Below, piece by piece: positions 9,726 through 20,429 of a DNA stretch of 64,000 nucleotides. Position numbers and translations under genes: made by a program. The DNA comes from Xenorhabdus szentirmaii DSM 16338 (lineage in GTDB: Bacteria; Pseudomonadota; Gammaproteobacteria; Enterobacterales; Enterobacteriaceae), in NCBI RefSeq assembly GCF_002632585.1, contig NZ_NIBV01000002.1, positions 565,423-629,422 of the forward strand, in the 5' to 3' direction. The stretch's first letter is position 1, and every line of letters begins with the position of its first letter. The notes under the pieces were generated by a model. That model was not told the DNA's origin and made no database searches. It worked only from the letters and a program-made list of their open reading frames with translations.

Positions 9726-10092
9726 CACCAGTTAAGAGCACATTTCCTTTATCAAATGGTTGAAGTGGTTGGGACAGAGGCTGAATATCGGAAGGAAGTA
9801 AACTATCTATAAGTTGGATTTACAACGAGACGTATAATATTTTTAGCTTCAATCTCAACTGAACATGTTCAATTCCGTCCATCCAATAAGATGGTGGCTG
9901 GCGTTTCATGTTGCACACCCATTTTATATAAATGCGCAGTCAGGGCGTGTGCTTTTTGAGATAATTCTCGGTAATTACTGGATATTCAGCATACTCCGCA
10001 GATTTTTGTATTAAACCTAAATTAATTGACGTTTTTGATTTTTTCTCCTTATGTTGAGAACGAGAGATAATTGCTGTGTGATTTTCAGTCAC
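9726..10092 (-). pseudogene. Decayed NRPS-type adenylation and thioester-reductase gene
   Basis: The minus strand holds three short fragments in changing frames. The first starts with a possible GTG at 10092 and includes INLGLIQKSAEYAEYPV. Across a frame change near 9975 it continues YRELSQKAHALTAHLYKMGV and then ILLD. This resembles the N-terminus of an AMP-binding (adenylation) domain, where the family has (T/S)YREL..A..LA..L...GV. At about 9795-9860 the piece EIEAKNIIRLVVNPTY resembles the region after the A-domain P-loop (V.IEHRN(I/V)VRLV). At about 9727-9795 SDIQPLSQPLQPFDKGNVL leads into LLTGA, like the start of a terminal NAD-binding thioester-reductase domain (VLLTGATGFLG). Stops, frameshifts and large deletions make it non-functional. 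Identification rests on recognised motifs, not a search. Confidence 0.6.
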
Positions 10093-10378
10093 AATCTTAA
10101 CCTTAATGATATTAATAATGAATTAATGCTATGAGTTATGAGGAAAGTTTATTTTTATTTAGGTGAGAATATAAATATATTTTTAATGTTCCCGAATAAT
10201 CGGAATCAATATCATCGTGACATTCAATTGGTACCCTGACATACAGGTTGTGATGCCTTTAAGAACAAGATGTTATTCGGGTGATAACAACAATTTTTAA
10301 TAACCATTGCAGTGACAGGGCGAGAGTGATAAAACCAATGCGTCCGGTTTTATTGTATCCATTGATAGGGTGAACTTA
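10093..10378. promoter_or_regulatory. serC upstream region with spaced inverted repeat
   Basis: No gene was seen. CCCGAATAA (10191-10199) and TTATTCGGG (10273-10281) are exact reverse complements 73 bp apart and could pair in a leader transcript. The rightward serC-aroA promoter must lie here. In E. coli serC is controlled by Lrp and CRP; I could not identify such sites with confidence. Confidence 0.45.
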
Positions 10379-11467
10379 ATGAATCAGGTATATAATTTCA
10401 GCGCTGGTCCGGCGATGTTGCCAGCAGAAGTATTACGTCGTGCAGAGCAGGAACTTTGTAACTGGCATAGCTTGGGAACGTCGGTGATGGAAATCAGCCA
10501 TCGCAGTAAAGAGTTTGTCGGCGTTGCCGCTGAAGCAGAAAAAGACCTAAGAGATTTATTGTCCATACCTGAAAATTATAAAGTGTTATTTTGTCACGGT
10601 GGAGCCCGTGGTCAATTTTCGGCATTGCCGCAAAACTTATTGGGAGATAAATCAACCGCAGATTATATCGTCAGCGGTTATTGGTCTGAAAGTGCGGCGA
10701 AAGAAGCAGAAAAATATTGTACGCCAAATGTCATTGACATCAGGACAGAAATCAATGGCATTAAAGGTGTAAAACCGATGCGTGAATGGGCGTTGAACAA
10801 TGATGCCGCTTATGTCCATTACTGTCCTAATGAAACCATTGAAGGTATCGGCATTTTCGAAGAGCCTGATTTTGGCGACGATAAAATCGTCATTGCCGAT
10901 TATTCTTCAACAATTCTTTCCGCCCCAATTGATGTCAGCCGTTATGGTGTTATTTATGCAGGGGCACAAAAAAACATTGGGCCAGCGGGAATTACAGTTG
11001 TCATTATCCGTGAAGACCTATTGGGCAAAGCACATAAACACACGCCATCCATACTGGATTACACTGTGCAGGCTCAATATGATTCTATGTACAATACACC
11101 ACCGACATTTGCATGGTATCTGTCCGGTATGGTATTTAAATGGCTGAAAGAGCAGGGCGGATTACAAGAAATCAGCAAACGTAATCATGCGAAAGCAGAA
11201 CACCTTTATCGTGCCATTGATGAAAGCAAGTTGTATATCAATCAGGTTGCTCCTCAGAATCGCTCTATCATGAATGTTCCATTCCAGCTTGCTAATCCGG
11301 CATTGGATGGCAAGTTTCTGGAAGAAGCCTATGCCCGTGGCTTACATGCGCTGAAAGGGCATAAAGTTGCGGGGGGGGCCCGTGCTTCTATCTATAATGC
11401 GATGCCTTATGAAGGTGTGAAAGCATTGGTTGAATTTATGGCTGATTTCGAACGTCGTAACGCTTGA
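10379..11467 (+). CDS. serC: Phosphoserine aminotransferase
   Basis: PLP-dependent class V aminotransferase. It makes 3-phosphoserine from 3-phosphohydroxypyruvate and glutamate (serine synthesis) and also acts in pyridoxal phosphate synthesis. I use the ATG at 10379 ([15 protein letters not shown], 362 residues, as in E. coli) rather than a GTG nine bases earlier, because AGGG at 10366-10369 is well placed for it. The Schiff-base lysine lies in [16 protein letters not shown] at about residue 197. [16 protein letters not shown] carries the phosphate-binding loop. aroA follows 93 bp later in the same orientation, as in the classic serC-aroA operon. Confidence 0.97.
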   Translation: MNQVYNFSAGPAMLPAEVLRRAEQELCNWHSLGTSVMEISHRSKEFVGVAAEAEKDLRDLLSIPENYKVLFCHGGARGQFSALPQNLLGDKSTADYIVSGYWSESAAKEAEKYCTPNVIDIRTEINGIKGVKPMREWALNNDAAYVHYCPNETIEGIGIFEEPDFGDDKIVIADYSSTILSAPIDVSRYGVIYAGAQKNIGPAGITVVIIREDLLGKAHKHTPSILDYTVQAQYDSMYNTPPTFAWYLSGMVFKWLKEQGGLQEISKRNHAKAEHLYRAIDESKLYINQVAPQNRSIMNVPFQLANPALDGKFLEEAYARGLHALKGHKVAGGARASIYNAMPYEGVKALVEFMADFERRNA

Positions 11468-11477
11468 TGTTTTTATC

Positions 11478-11501
11478 ATCGGGAGAATGAAATCTCCCGA
11501 T
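11478..11501 (+). other. RNA hairpin between serC and aroA
   Basis: ATCGGGAGA and TCTCCCGAT form a perfect 9-bp stem with a 6-nt loop (atgaaa). No T-run follows, so it is probably a transcript-stability or attenuation hairpin within the operon rather than a full terminator. Confidence 0.6.
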
Positions 11502-11560
11502 AGTCAGTTTCTTACTTGGTTCAAAAAGTAATATGTTAAAAACCGGAGACTCCTCTCTTT

Positions 11561-12847
11561 ATGCAATCCCTGACGCTACAACCTATTTCACGTATTAATG
11601 GAACTATCAACCTGCCCGGCTCTAAAAGTGTTTCCAATCGTGCCCTATTACTCGCTGCTTTTGCCAAAGGTACTACCCGTTTAACCAATTTGTTGGACAG
11701 TGATGACATCCGTTACATGCTTAATGCTCTGACAGCATTAGATATTCCCTATCGTTTATCTGCGGATCGTACTATCTGTGAAGTTGATGGCATGGGAGGA
11801 AACATCACAGGGAAAAGTGGATTAGAGCTGTTTCTGGGAAATGCTGGAACGGCAATGCGACCATTGGCAGCGGCGTTATGCCTGGGAAACAACGAGGTTG
11901 TGCTGACAGGGGAGCCTCGGATGAAGGAGCGCCCAATAGGTCACTTGGTCGATGCGTTGCGCCAAGGAGGAGCCGAAATTGATTATCTTGAACAGGAAAA
12001 TTACCCGCCATTGCACATCAGGGGAGGGTTTTCCGGGGGCAAAGTCACCGTTGATGGCAGTGTTTCCAGCCAATTCCTGACCGCTTTGCTGATGGCCGCA
12101 CCATTGGCAGAAAATGACACAGAAATTCATATTCAGGGCGATTTGGTTTCTAAACCTTATATTGATATTACGTTGGCCCTGATGAAAAGTTTTGGTGTCG
12201 TGATACAAAATGAAAACTATCAGGTTTTTCATATTAAAGGCCAGCAACAATACGTATCTCCGGGGCAATATTTAGTTGAAGGGGACGCTTCATCGGCATC
12301 TTATTTTCTGGCTGCGGCGGCGATTAAAGGGGGCACAGTTCGTGTCACCGGTATTGGCAAAAACAGCCTGCAAGGGGATACCAAATTTGCCAACGTGTTG
12401 GAGAGAATGGGCGCAATTATTCGCTGGGGAGACGATTTTGTTGAATGTGAACGAGGCACACTGACAGGCGTTGATATGGATATGAATGCCATTCCCGATG
12501 CAGCAATGACCATAGCAACAACGGCATTGTTTGCGCAGGGAGAAACCGTCATCCGCAATATTTACAACTGGCGGGTAAAGGAAACTGACCGCCTCAATGC
12601 CATGGCAACTGAACTGCGTAAAGTCGGCGCCGGGGTGGAAGAAGGGCATGATTATATTCGTGTGACCCCGCCAGAAAAGCTAAATCATGCTGAAATTGAA
12701 ACCTACAATGATCACCGCGTGGCCATGTGCTTTTCGTTGGTCGCATTGTCAGATACTCCCGTTACTATACTTGATCCGGGTTGCACAGCAAAAACATTCC
12801 CGGACTACTTTAATCAGTTTGAAAAACTCAGCCAGTATGCTGAGTAG
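11561..12847 (+). CDS. aroA: 3-phosphoshikimate 1-carboxyvinyltransferase (EPSP synthase)
   Basis: Sixth step of the shikimate pathway: transfers the enolpyruvyl group of PEP to shikimate-3-phosphate. The 428 residues match the enterobacterial class I enzyme. Substrate-binding residues are readable: [16 protein letters not shown] with Lys22, the PEP-loop [10 protein letters not shown] with the glyphosate-sensitive Gly and Pro, and [10 protein letters not shown] near residue 385. The start is preceded by CGGAGA. It is transcribed with serC upstream. The cmk gene follows after a 226-bp gap; E. coli ycaL, which lies in that gap, is absent. Confidence 0.98.
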   Translation: MQSLTLQPISRINGTINLPGSKSVSNRALLLAAFAKGTTRLTNLLDSDDIRYMLNALTALDIPYRLSADRTICEVDGMGGNITGKSGLELFLGNAGTAMRPLAAALCLGNNEVVLTGEPRMKERPIGHLVDALRQGGAEIDYLEQENYPPLHIRGGFSGGKVTVDGSVSSQFLTALLMAAPLAENDTEIHIQGDLVSKPYIDITLALMKSFGVVIQNENYQVFHIKGQQQYVSPGQYLVEGDASSASYFLAAAAIKGGTVRVTGIGKNSLQGDTKFANVLERMGAIIRWGDDFVECERGTLTGVDMDMNAIPDAAMTIATTALFAQGETVIRNIYNWRVKETDRLNAMATELRKVGAGVEEGHDYIRVTPPEKLNHAEIETYNDHRVAMCFSLVALSDTPVTILDPGCTAKTFPDYFNQFEKLSQYAE

Positions 12848-12991
12848 GAATAAAATAGAACAGAACACGAACAAAACACGTGATTAAGAAAATATTCGCG
12901 TTGAAAAAAATGGTTCAACATGAAAATTTAAGATAATTATGCTGCGCCTGTTTCGCTCATCTACCGAGTGCGTATAATAAGGTAGACTTTT

Positions 12992-13012
12992 ATTGCTCAT
13001 TAATTGAGCAAT
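12992..13012 (+). other. Hairpin in the cmk leader
   Basis: ATTGCTCA and TGAGCAAT form a perfect 8-bp stem with loop ttaat. It lies 14 bp downstream of a TATAAT hexamer (12973-12978) and about 60 bp before cmk. I could not identify a good -35, so the promoter call is tentative. Confidence 0.5.
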
Positions 13013-13073
13013 TATCTGCATTCGATAAGTGACCCGTCATTCATGCGAATGTTATGCGAAAAGGAGGATAATG

Positions 13074-13760
13074 ATGGCGGCGATAGCCCCAGTAATAACC
13101 GTTGATGGGCCAAGTGGTGCCGGCAAGGGAACACTATGTCAGGCATTGGCTGAGGCGTTAGGTTGGCAATTACTTGATTCCGGTGCTATTTACCGTGTGC
13201 TGGCACTGGCTGCTATTCATCATCAGGTGGATATTCAGTCTGAAGACGCTCTGGTTCCTCTGGCTGCAAATCTGGATGTTCGTTTTGTGCCCGAAAATGG
13301 CAAACTTCGGGTCATTTTGGAAGGCGAAGATGTCAGTAACGAAATTCGGACTGAAACTGTCGGGAATACAGCGTCACAGACTGCAACATTTCCGCGTGTC
13401 CGAGAAGCACTTTTACGCAGGCAAAGGGCTTTCCGTCTCGTCCCGGGGCTGATTGCGGATGGCCGTGATATGGGGACCGTTGTGTTCCCTGATGCACCCG
13501 TGAAAATATTTCTTGACGCCAGCGCACAAGAGCGGGCGCGCAGGCGTATGTTACAGTTGCAGGATAATGGTTTTAGTGTTAACTTTGAAAACCTTTTGTC
13601 CGAAATACAAGAACGGGATTTCCGTGATCGCAACCGGACTGTCGCACCATTAGTGCCCGCGCAAGATGCATTGATCCTAGACTCGACGAGCATGTCTATC
13701 GAAGAAGTGATTGATAAAGCACTGACATATGCGAAAAATACGCTGGAAATACCAGCATAA
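13074..13760 (+). CDS. cmk: Cytidylate kinase
   Basis: Phosphorylates CMP and dCMP with ATP, salvaging pyrimidine nucleotides. The 228-residue product starts [20 protein letters not shown], with the P-loop at about residues 12-20. I choose the ATG at 13074 rather than 13071 because AAGGAGG at 13061-13067 gives it the better spacing and because it matches the family start. The CMP-binding and LID stretch reads [14 protein letters not shown] later block ([16 protein letters not shown]) contains the catalytic arginines. It is followed by rpsA after 192 bp, an arrangement conserved through the enterobacteria, with part of rpsA transcription arising from cmk. Confidence 0.97.
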   Translation: MAAIAPVITVDGPSGAGKGTLCQALAEALGWQLLDSGAIYRVLALAAIHHQVDIQSEDALVPLAANLDVRFVPENGKLRVILEGEDVSNEIRTETVGNTASQTATFPRVREALLRRQRAFRLVPGLIADGRDMGTVVFPDAPVKIFLDASAQERARRRMLQLQDNGFSVNFENLLSEIQERDFRDRNRTVAPLVPAQDALILDSTSMSIEEVIDKALTYAKNTLEIPA

Positions 13761-13952
13761 TTGACAATTTTCGTAAATACACTATTGCAGTCGTGTATCA
13801 AGAAGATGTATACAGAATTCTGGTGTGTGGGCAGCTAAATATGCTGGCACACCAAAACACCTTGTAACAAGGAGAGTTGCGAGGTATGTAAAACAACCCC
13901 ATTCGGCCGGATGCTAAATGGACGTTAATTAAAACACTTGAAGATTATTAAC
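13761..13952 (+). promoter_or_regulatory. rpsA leader region
   Basis: A TTGACA hexamer at 13761-13766 could be a -35, but the -10 is not clear. A CCTTG/CAAGG hairpin lies at 13860-13872. The rpsA ATG lacks a strong Shine-Dalgarno sequence (only GAAGA nearby). In E. coli this leader folds into hairpins that S1 itself recognises for autogenous control; conservation here is inferred from the weak RBS and position. Confidence 0.5.
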
Positions 13953-15626
13953 ATGACAGAATCTTTTGCTCAACTCTTTGAAGAATCCCTACAGGCTATC
14001 GAAACTCGTCCAGGTGCAATCGTACGTGGTGTTGTCGTTGCTATCGATAAAGACGTTGTACTGGTTGACGCAGGTCTGAAATCTGAATCTGCAATCCCTG
14101 TAGAACAATTCAAAAATGCTCAGGGCGAGCTGGAAATCCAAGTTGGCGATGAAATCGACGTAGCTCTGGACGCGGTAGAAGATGGTTTCGGTGAAACTAT
14201 CCTGTCCCGTGAGAAAGCGAAACGTCACGAAGCATGGCTGATGCTGGAGAAAGCATACGAAGAAGCTGAAACTGTCACTGGTATTATCAATGGCAAAGTA
14301 AAAGGCGGCTTCACTGTAGAACTGAACGGTATCCGTGCGTTCCTGCCAGGTTCACTGGTTGACGTTCGTCCGGTTCGTGACACTGCTCACCTTGAAGGCA
14401 AAGAGCTTGAGTTCAAAGTCATCAAGCTGGATCAGAAGCGTAACAACGTAGTTGTTTCCCGTCGTGCTGTTATCGAATCTGAAAACAGTGCAGAGCGTGA
14501 TCAGCTGCTGGAAAACCTGCAAGAAGGCATGGAAGTTAAAGGTATCGTTAAGAACCTGACTGACTACGGTGCATTCGTTGATCTGGGCGGCGTTGATGGC
14601 CTGCTGCACATTACTGATATGGCTTGGAAACGTGTTAAACACCCAAGCGAAATCGTCAATGTGGGCGATGAAATCACAGTTAAAGTACTGAAATTCGACC
14701 GTGAGCGTACCCGTGTATCTCTGGGTCTGAAACAACTGGGCGAAGATCCATGGGTAGCAATCGCTAAGCGTTACCCAGAAAGTACTAAACTGACTGGTCG
14801 CGTGACTAACCTGACTGACTACGGCTGCTTCGTTGAAATCGAAGAAGGCGTTGAAGGTCTGGTACACGTTTCAGAAATGGATTGGACCAACAAAAACATC
14901 CACCCATCCAAAGTTGTTAACGTTGGTGACGTTGTGGAAGTTATGGTTCTGGATATCGACGAAGAACGTCGTCGTATCTCCCTGGGTCTGAAACAGTGTA
15001 AAGCTAACCCATGGCAGCAATTTGCTGAGACTCACAACAAAAACGACCGTGTTGAAGGCAAAATCAAGTCTATCACTGACTTCGGTATCTTCATCGGTCT
15101 GGACGGCGGCATTGACGGCCTGGTTCACCTGTCTGACATCTCCTGGAATGTTGCAGGCGAAGAAGCAGTTCGTGAATACAAGAAAGGCGACGAAATCGCT
15201 GCTGTAGTTCTGCAAGTTGACGCAGAACGTGAGCGTATCTCTCTGGGCGTCAAACAACTGGCAGAAGATCCATTCAACAATTACCTGTCTGTAAACAAGA
15301 AAGGTGTAATTGTCACTGGTAAAGTAACTGCTGTTGATGCAAAAGGTGCTACAGTTGAATTAGCTGACGGCGTTGAAGGTTACCTGCGTGCATCAGAAGC
15401 TTCTCGTGACCGCGTTGAAGATGCAACTCAAGTTCTGAACGTTGGCGATGAAGTTGAAGCTAAATATGTTGGCGTTGATCGCAAAAACCGCGTAATCAAC
15501 CTGTCTGTTCGCGCTAAAGACGAAGCTGATGAAAAAGACGCTATCGCTTCTGTGAACAAGCAAGAAGATACAAACTTCGCTAACAACGCAATGGCTGAAG
15601 CTTTCAAAGCAGCTAAAGGCGAGTAA
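13953..15626 (+). CDS. rpsA: 30S ribosomal protein S1
   Basis: Largest ribosomal protein; binds mRNA leaders with six S1/OB-fold repeats and is needed for initiation on weakly marked messages. The ATG at 13953 ([13 protein letters not shown], 557 residues) equals E. coli S1; an upstream TTG in frame is ignored. The repeats are visible by recurring blocks such as [40 protein letters not shown] and [20 protein letters not shown]. Codon use is strongly biased to preferred codons compared with neighbours, as expected for a highly expressed gene. ihfB follows 75 bp later. Confidence 0.98.
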   Translation: MTESFAQLFEESLQAIETRPGAIVRGVVVAIDKDVVLVDAGLKSESAIPVEQFKNAQGELEIQVGDEIDVALDAVEDGFGETILSREKAKRHEAWLMLEKAYEEAETVTGIINGKVKGGFTVELNGIRAFLPGSLVDVRPVRDTAHLEGKELEFKVIKLDQKRNNVVVSRRAVIESENSAERDQLLENLQEGMEVKGIVKNLTDYGAFVDLGGVDGLLHITDMAWKRVKHPSEIVNVGDEITVKVLKFDRERTRVSLGLKQLGEDPWVAIAKRYPESTKLTGRVTNLTDYGCFVEIEEGVEGLVHVSEMDWTNKNIHPSKVVNVGDVVEVMVLDIDEERRRISLGLKQCKANPWQQFAETHNKNDRVEGKIKSITDFGIFIGLDGGIDGLVHLSDISWNVAGEEAVREYKKGDEIAAVVLQVDAERERISLGVKQLAEDPFNNYLSVNKKGVIVTGKVTAVDAKGATVELADGVEGYLRASEASRDRVEDATQVLNVGDEVEAKYVGVDRKNRVINLSVRAKDEADEKDAIASVNKQEDTNFANNAMAEAFKAAKGE

Positions 15627-15644
15627 TTCTAAGTCAATAACGGC

Positions 15645-15676
15645 GGGTAATATTTTCTATCATGATGATATTACCC
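15645..15676 (+). other. Hairpin between rpsA and ihfB
   Basis: GGGTAATAT and ATATTACCC make a perfect 9-bp stem with a 14-nt loop. No T-run follows. It may stabilise the rpsA transcript end or attenuate read-through into ihfB. Confidence 0.55.
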
Positions 15677-15701
15677 GAATACGGTAGTTTAGGGAGGTAC
15701 A

Positions 15702-15992
15702 ATGACCAAGTCTGAATTAATCGAAAGACTTGCAGAGCAACAATCTCACATGCCGGCTAAAGCCGTTGAAGATGCAGTGAAAGAAATGCTTGATCATATG
15801 GCAGAAACATTGGCCGCAGGCGAACGTATTGAGGTTCGTGGATTCGGCAGTTTTTCTCTTCACTACCGGGCTCCGCGTGTGGGGCGTAATCCTAAAACAG
15901 GTGATAAAGTGGAATTGGACGGTAAATACGTTCCCCATTTTAAACCTGGTAAAGAATTACGTGATCGCGTGAATATCTATGGCGAAAGCTAA
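15702..15992 (+). CDS. ihfB: Integration host factor, beta subunit
   Basis: DNA-bending nucleoid protein that works as a heterodimer with IhfA in recombination, replication and transcription. The 96 residues have the HU/IHF fold. The beta-arm reads [22 protein letters not shown], with the intercalating proline in the RNPKTG turn. The start [11 protein letters not shown] is family-typical and is preceded by GGGAGG. The rpsA-ihfB order is conserved across enterobacteria. Confidence 0.98.
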   Translation: MTKSELIERLAEQQSHMPAKAVEDAVKEMLDHMAETLAAGERIEVRGFGSFSLHYRAPRVGRNPKTGDKVELDGKYVPHFKPGKELRDRVNIYGES

Positions 15993-16018
15993 GATACAGT
16001 TATTACTTAATTAAAGTA

Positions 16019-16043
16019 ACGGCACCTTAGGGTGCCGTTTTTT
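16019..16043 (+). terminator. Intrinsic terminator of ihfB
   Basis: ACGGCACC / GGTGCCGT stem with a 4-nt loop, followed by a run of six T, 27 bp after the ihfB stop. Confidence 0.93.
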
Positions 16044-16162
16044 GTTTCAAGCCACCATCGAAACTGTTTTGTTGCATTGAGTACTTGTTTTGGTCAATCC
16101 TATTGGATCAATTGTAATCAGTTAATTGTATTGAGTTAATCATGTTCCATGGGTATTTATCT

Positions 16163-16205
16163 ATTTTCTGCAATTTTCTGCAATTTTCTGCAATTTTCTG
16201 CAATT
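16163..16205. repeat. 10-bp tandem repeat upstream of comEC
   Basis: Four exact copies of attttctgca followed by a partial att. The array lies about 75 bp before the comEC start in a spacer that must also hold its promoter. Because the unit is one helical turn, copy-number change would shift spacing without changing face. Confidence 0.9.
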
Positions 16206-16279
16206 AATTTGCGAAGCATTTCCAAAATAAACATTCTCTGACTGGTTATCGCGTATACTTTCAAATAATCTCTGTATGG

Positions 16280-18646
16280 ATGGAGTTTTTACGGCAGGGA
16301 TATACACGGATGCAGCGAATTGTTTTATTTTTCTTTACTATTTGGCAAAAGCCGTTTCAGGCTATCAGTTTAAATTTAGCTGCATCAGCCATTATTTTGG
16401 GGATTTTTCCTTTATTATTTCTTGTGGAACTCCCATCCCAAAAATTCCTTCATTATCTGATTCTTATTTCTTTTTTGTTATTATTTTTTCCTGATAAAGT
16501 CATTCGGATAATATCATTGGGTTTGTTGGCATTTATTTTCGGGTGCTGGCATGGCCATCAAATATTAACGAAAATAACTTATTTCAGCGAAACGTCCCAT
16601 TCTGCAATGGTTATGATTGATAGCATATCGTTGGAAAACACAGTGAAAGAAGATAACAAAAAGGAGCGTTATCGGATTCGGATTATTGAAAGTCATGGGG
16701 AATATATTTTTCCTGCGTTATATGCATCGGTTTCATGGAACGTGCAGGAAGAACGTTTGTGTGCAGGACAAAAATGGCAAGTCACAATGAAACTCAGACC
16801 GGTTCATGCACAATTAAATCATGGCAGTTATGATAGCCAGCGATATGCTTTATCTATACGCCAGCCGTTGAATGGTAAAATTATTCAGGCAAAGTTGGTT
16901 GATGGGCGTTGCAGTCTTCGACAAGACTTCATTAATAAATTGTCTCCTGAGATCCAATCCCTAAAACATGCTGGCATTATTTTGGCACTCTCTTTTGGGG
17001 AAAGGGTATGGCTGGATAAATTGACTCGTTTGTTATTACAACAAACGGGGATCGCGCATTTGATGGCAATTTCGGGGTTACATATTGCAATGGCCAGCTT
17101 ATTCGGTTGGGGATTTGGAAGAATAGTACAATTTTTCTTTCCTGCCAGATGGGTGGGATTTCGTTTTCCCCTCATTACAGGCTGGTTTACCGCAATGTTA
17201 TATGGATGGTTATCCGGTTGGGGAATTCCGGCCATTCGGGCGATATTAGGGCTGACTTTGTGGGTTTATCTGCGGTTCAGCAGCAAACTTTGTTTTTCAT
17301 GGCAATGGGCTTTGTGGAGTGCTGCCCTTATCTTACTGTTTGATCCCTTGGCAATACTTTCTGACAGTTTCTGGTTATCATTTACTGCGGTTATGGCGCT
17401 GTTATTTTGGTTTCACTGGATACCTTTGTCTGAAGGCATTCGCCGGGGCTGGCGCTGGGTTTGGCTGCGAGGCTTACATATGCAACTGGGAATGATGCTC
17501 ATGTTATTGCCTTTGCAACTTCTGCTATTTCAAGGCATCAACATTGCTTCGCTGGTTGCCAATTTATGGGCTGTGCCAATCATTTCTTTTTTATCTGTGC
17601 CGTTAATCATGCTGGGGTTAGCGGGTAGTTTTCTTCCTGTGGGCCAACCATTTTTATGGCAGCTTGTTGACTACACTATTCTGATTGCGTTGGCGCCCTT
17701 ATCTGCTTTAACTCATTCATGGTTTGAGACTGGACATTATCCTGTCATTGTTACCCTTTGTGGTTGGTTTGGTGTTGTCATTTGGCGCCTGAACTGGTGG
17801 AGGACCTATAAATGGCTGTTGGGGATGTCAATCGTGATTATGCTGTGTTATTTGATGCGCACCCATGACCGTCAATGGCGTTTTTCTATGTTGGATGTCG
17901 GGCATGGCTTAGCTGTGGTCATAGATAAGCAGGGGAAAGCGATTATTTTTGATACAGGGCATCGTTGGGAAACTGGCAGCATGGCAGAAAAAGTCATTGT
18001 TCCTTACTTGCGTTGGCATCGCTTAATACCAGAACAGATAATTCTTAGCCATGATCATTTGGATCATACAGGGGGAACGGAATACCTGATTGAAAAATAT
18101 CCGGGTATCCAAATCAGAAGTTCTTTTCTTAATCACTCCGATTTACCCTGTGTTCGTGGTGAGCAGTGGACATGGCAGGGATTACATTTTAAAGTTCTTT
18201 GGCCACCTGAAAAAACCGCTATTGTTGGCAATAATCAATCTTGTGTGATCCGCATTGACGATGGCAGATATAGTCTGTTATTGACGGGGGATTTAGAGAG
18301 GAAGGGTGAATATCGTTTATTGGGAATTGAAAAAGAAGATCTTAATGCAACGATATTACAAGTTCCCCATCATGGGAGTAATACTTCTTCTACAGATGCG
18401 TTTATCCGCAAAGTCATGCCTCAATATGCATTGACATCTGTTGCGCGCTATAGTCCATGGAAACTGCCTTCAGCGAAAGTGAAACAACGTTATAAACGTG
18501 CTGGATCTCAATGGAATAGTACCGCTGCTTCCGGTCAAATAACGGGTGATTTTTATTCGGATCACATTAAATTAGAAGGTTATCGACAACAAATAGCGGC
18601 ACGGTGGTATCATCAGTGGTTTGGTATTCGCGGTGATCATGAGTAG
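16280..18646 (+). CDS. comEC: ComEC/Rec2-family DNA uptake channel protein (YcaI)
   Basis: Inner-membrane protein of the natural-transformation family that passes single-stranded DNA into the cytoplasm. The 788 residues have an N-terminal hydrophobic and OB-like region, then the Competence domain with multiple spans (about residues 225-500; the signature [14 protein letters not shown] is visible near residue 263). The C-terminal metallo-beta-lactamase-like domain carries [10 protein letters not shown] at about residue 590, followed by GDLER and VPHHGSNTS. Zinc-type ligands are intact, so the domain could be a nuclease. In E. coli the homologue is not known to support standard transformation. 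sxy, the competence regulator, lies 43 kb away in this window. An ATG at 16310 is an alternative start. Confidence 0.93.
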   Translation: MEFLRQGYTRMQRIVLFFFTIWQKPFQAISLNLAASAIILGIFPLLFLVELPSQKFLHYLILISFLLLFFPDKVIRIISLGLLAFIFGCWHGHQILTKITYFSETSHSAMVMIDSISLENTVKEDNKKERYRIRIIESHGEYIFPALYASVSWNVQEERLCAGQKWQVTMKLRPVHAQLNHGSYDSQRYALSIRQPLNGKIIQAKLVDGRCSLRQDFINKLSPEIQSLKHAGIILALSFGERVWLDKLTRLLLQQTGIAHLMAISGLHIAMASLFGWGFGRIVQFFFPARWVGFRFPLITGWFTAMLYGWLSGWGIPAIRAILGLTLWVYLRFSSKLCFSWQWALWSAALILLFDPLAILSDSFWLSFTAVMALLFWFHWIPLSEGIRRGWRWVWLRGLHMQLGMMLMLLPLQLLLFQGINIASLVANLWAVPIISFLSVPLIMLGLAGSFLPVGQPFLWQLVDYTILIALAPLSALTHSWFETGHYPVIVTLCGWFGVVIWRLNWWRTYKWLLGMSIVIMLCYLMRTHDRQWRFSMLDVGHGLAVVIDKQGKAIIFDTGHRWETGSMAEKVIVPYLRWHRLIPEQIILSHDHLDHTGGTEYLIEKYPGIQIRSSFLNHSDLPCVRGEQWTWQGLHFKVLWPPEKTAIVGNNQSCVIRIDDGRYSLLLTGDLERKGEYRLLGIEKEDLNATILQVPHHGSNTSSTDAFIRKVMPQYALTSVARYSPWKLPSAKVKQRYKRAGSQWNSTAASGQITGDFYSDHIKLEGYRQQIAARWYHQWFGIRGDHE

Positions 18647-18683
18647 AATGAGCCGCTATTTCTTTTGGTTTGGTAACTCAATA

Positions 18684-20429
18684 ATGAATGATAAAGACCT
18701 TTCTACCTGGCAGACCTTTCACCGATTGTGGCCGATCATCACACCATTTAAGCTCGGTCTGTTAGTTGCGGCGGTTGCATTAGTGATTAATGCTGCTGGT
18801 GATACATTGATGATTTCCCTGTTGAAGCCTCTATTGGATGAAGGTTTTGGCAAGGCTGACATTGGTGTATTGAAGTGGATGCCATTGGTTGTTATCGGGC
18901 TAATGTTATTACGTGGCATATCTGGTTTTGTCTCGAGTTATTGTATTTCTTGGGTATCTGGCAAAGTAGTCATGCAGATGCGTCGTCGTCTGTTCAACCA
19001 TATGATGGGGATGCCAGTCTCCTTCTTCGATCAGCAATCTACCGGAACATTGCTCTCCCGCATAACATATGATTCAGAACAAGTTGCATCTTCTTCTTCC
19101 GGTGCGTTAGTCACGGTTGTCAGGGAAGGGGCATCAATTATTGGTCTGTTTATACTGATGTTCTACTACAGCTGGGAACTTTCCCTGATTCTGATTGTGA
19201 TCGCACCGGTAGTTGCAGGTGTTATTCGTTTTGTTTCAATGCGCTTTCGCAATATCAGTAAGAATATGCAAAATAGCATGGGAATGGTCACCGCCAGCGC
19301 AGAACAGATGCTGAAAGGGCATAAAGAAGTTTTGATTTTTGGTGGGCAAAAAGTCGAAACAGAGCGTTTCAACAAAGTCAGCAACCACATGCGCCAACAG
19401 GGAATGAAAATGGTGTCAGCCAGTTCTATCTCTGACCCAATTATTCAGTTGATTGCTTCATTTGCTCTGGCATTTATTTTATATGCGGCAAGTTTTCCTG
19501 AAATTATGGGGGCTTTGACAGCAGGAAAAATTACGGTTGTATTTTCATCAATGATTGCCCTGATGCGCCCATTGAAATCTCTGACTAACGTTAATGCGCA
19601 ATTTCAACGTGGTATGGCTGCTTGTCAAACCCTGTTCACTATTTTGGATATGGAGCAGGAAAAAGATGACGGTAAATTGGAAATCAAAAAGGCGAAAGGG
19701 GATATCGAATTCCGCGATGTTACTTTCTGTTATCCCACTAAAGAACAACCTGCGCTGAAAAATGTCTCAATGACGATCCCTGCCGGAAGAACAATTGCGT
19801 TGGTGGGGCGTTCAGGCTCTGGTAAATCAACAATCGCTAATCTTCTTACTCGTTTTTATGATGTGAATAAAGGCAATATTGTTCTGGATGGTCACGACTT
19901 ACGTGAATATACGCTGGCTTCCCTGCGTAATCAAATTGCGCTGGTTTCGCAAAATGTACATCTTTTCAACGATACGGTTGCCAATAATATTGCCTATGCC
20001 AGCGAAGGCGAATTCAGCCGTGAAGAGATAGAGCGCGCGGCAGAAATGGCTTATGCAATGGATTTCATCAGCAAGATGGATCATGGTCTTGATACTATGG
20101 TTGGTGAAAATGGCGTATTACTTTCTGGGGGACAGCGTCAGCGTATTGCGATTGCCCGTGCTTTATTACGCGATTCACCAATTTTGATTCTGGATGAAGC
20201 AACTTCTGCCCTGGATACAGAATCAGAGCGTGCAATTCAGGCTGCATTGGATGAATTGCAGAAAAACAGAACTTCATTGGTGATTGCTCACCGTCTTTCT
20301 ACCATTGAAAATGCGGATGAAATTATTGTTATTGAAGATGGCAATATTATAGAAAGAGGCAATCACACGACTCTGTTGGAACAAGAGGGGGCATATGCAC
20401 AATTACACAGGATGCAATTCGGCCAATGA
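18684..20429 (+). CDS. msbA: Lipid A flippase MsbA
   Basis: Homodimeric ABC exporter that flips core-lipid A from the inner to the outer leaflet of the inner membrane. The start at 18684 ([12 protein letters not shown], 581 residues) matches E. coli; upstream in-frame codons inside comEC are ignored. Six membrane helices fill residues 1 to about 325. The nucleotide-binding domain has Walker [10 protein letters not shown], signature LSGGQRQR, Walker [13 protein letters not shown] and the H-loop in IAHRLST. It starts 37 bp after comEC and overlaps lpxK by ATGA, so lipid A flipping and lipid A kinase are translationally coupled. Confidence 0.98.
   Translation: MNDKDLSTWQTFHRLWPIITPFKLGLLVAAVALVINAAGDTLMISLLKPLLDEGFGKADIGVLKWMPLVVIGLMLLRGISGFVSSYCISWVSGKVVMQMRRRLFNHMMGMPVSFFDQQSTGTLLSRITYDSEQVASSSSGALVTVVREGASIIGLFILMFYYSWELSLILIVIAPVVAGVIRFVSMRFRNISKNMQNSMGMVTASAEQMLKGHKEVLIFGGQKVETERFNKVSNHMRQQGMKMVSASSISDPIIQLIASFALAFILYAASFPEIMGALTAGKITVVFSSMIALMRPLKSLTNVNAQFQRGMAACQTLFTILDMEQEKDDGKLEIKKAKGDIEFRDVTFCYPTKEQPALKNVSMTIPAGRTIALVGRSGSGKSTIANLLTRFYDVNKGNIVLDGHDLREYTLASLRNQIALVSQNVHLFNDTVANNIAYASEGEFSREEIERAAEMAYAMDFISKMDHGLDTMVGENGVLLSGGQRQRIAIARALLRDSPILILDEATSALDTESERAIQAALDELQKNRTSLVIAHRLSTIENADEIIVIEDGNIIERGNHTTLLEQEGAYAQLHRMQFGQ

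Noticed and set aside
16280-18646. ComEC and Sxy as evidence of a complete natural-competence locus
   Set aside because: Both occur in E. coli at the same map positions as isolated core genes; no pilus or other uptake genes are in the window.
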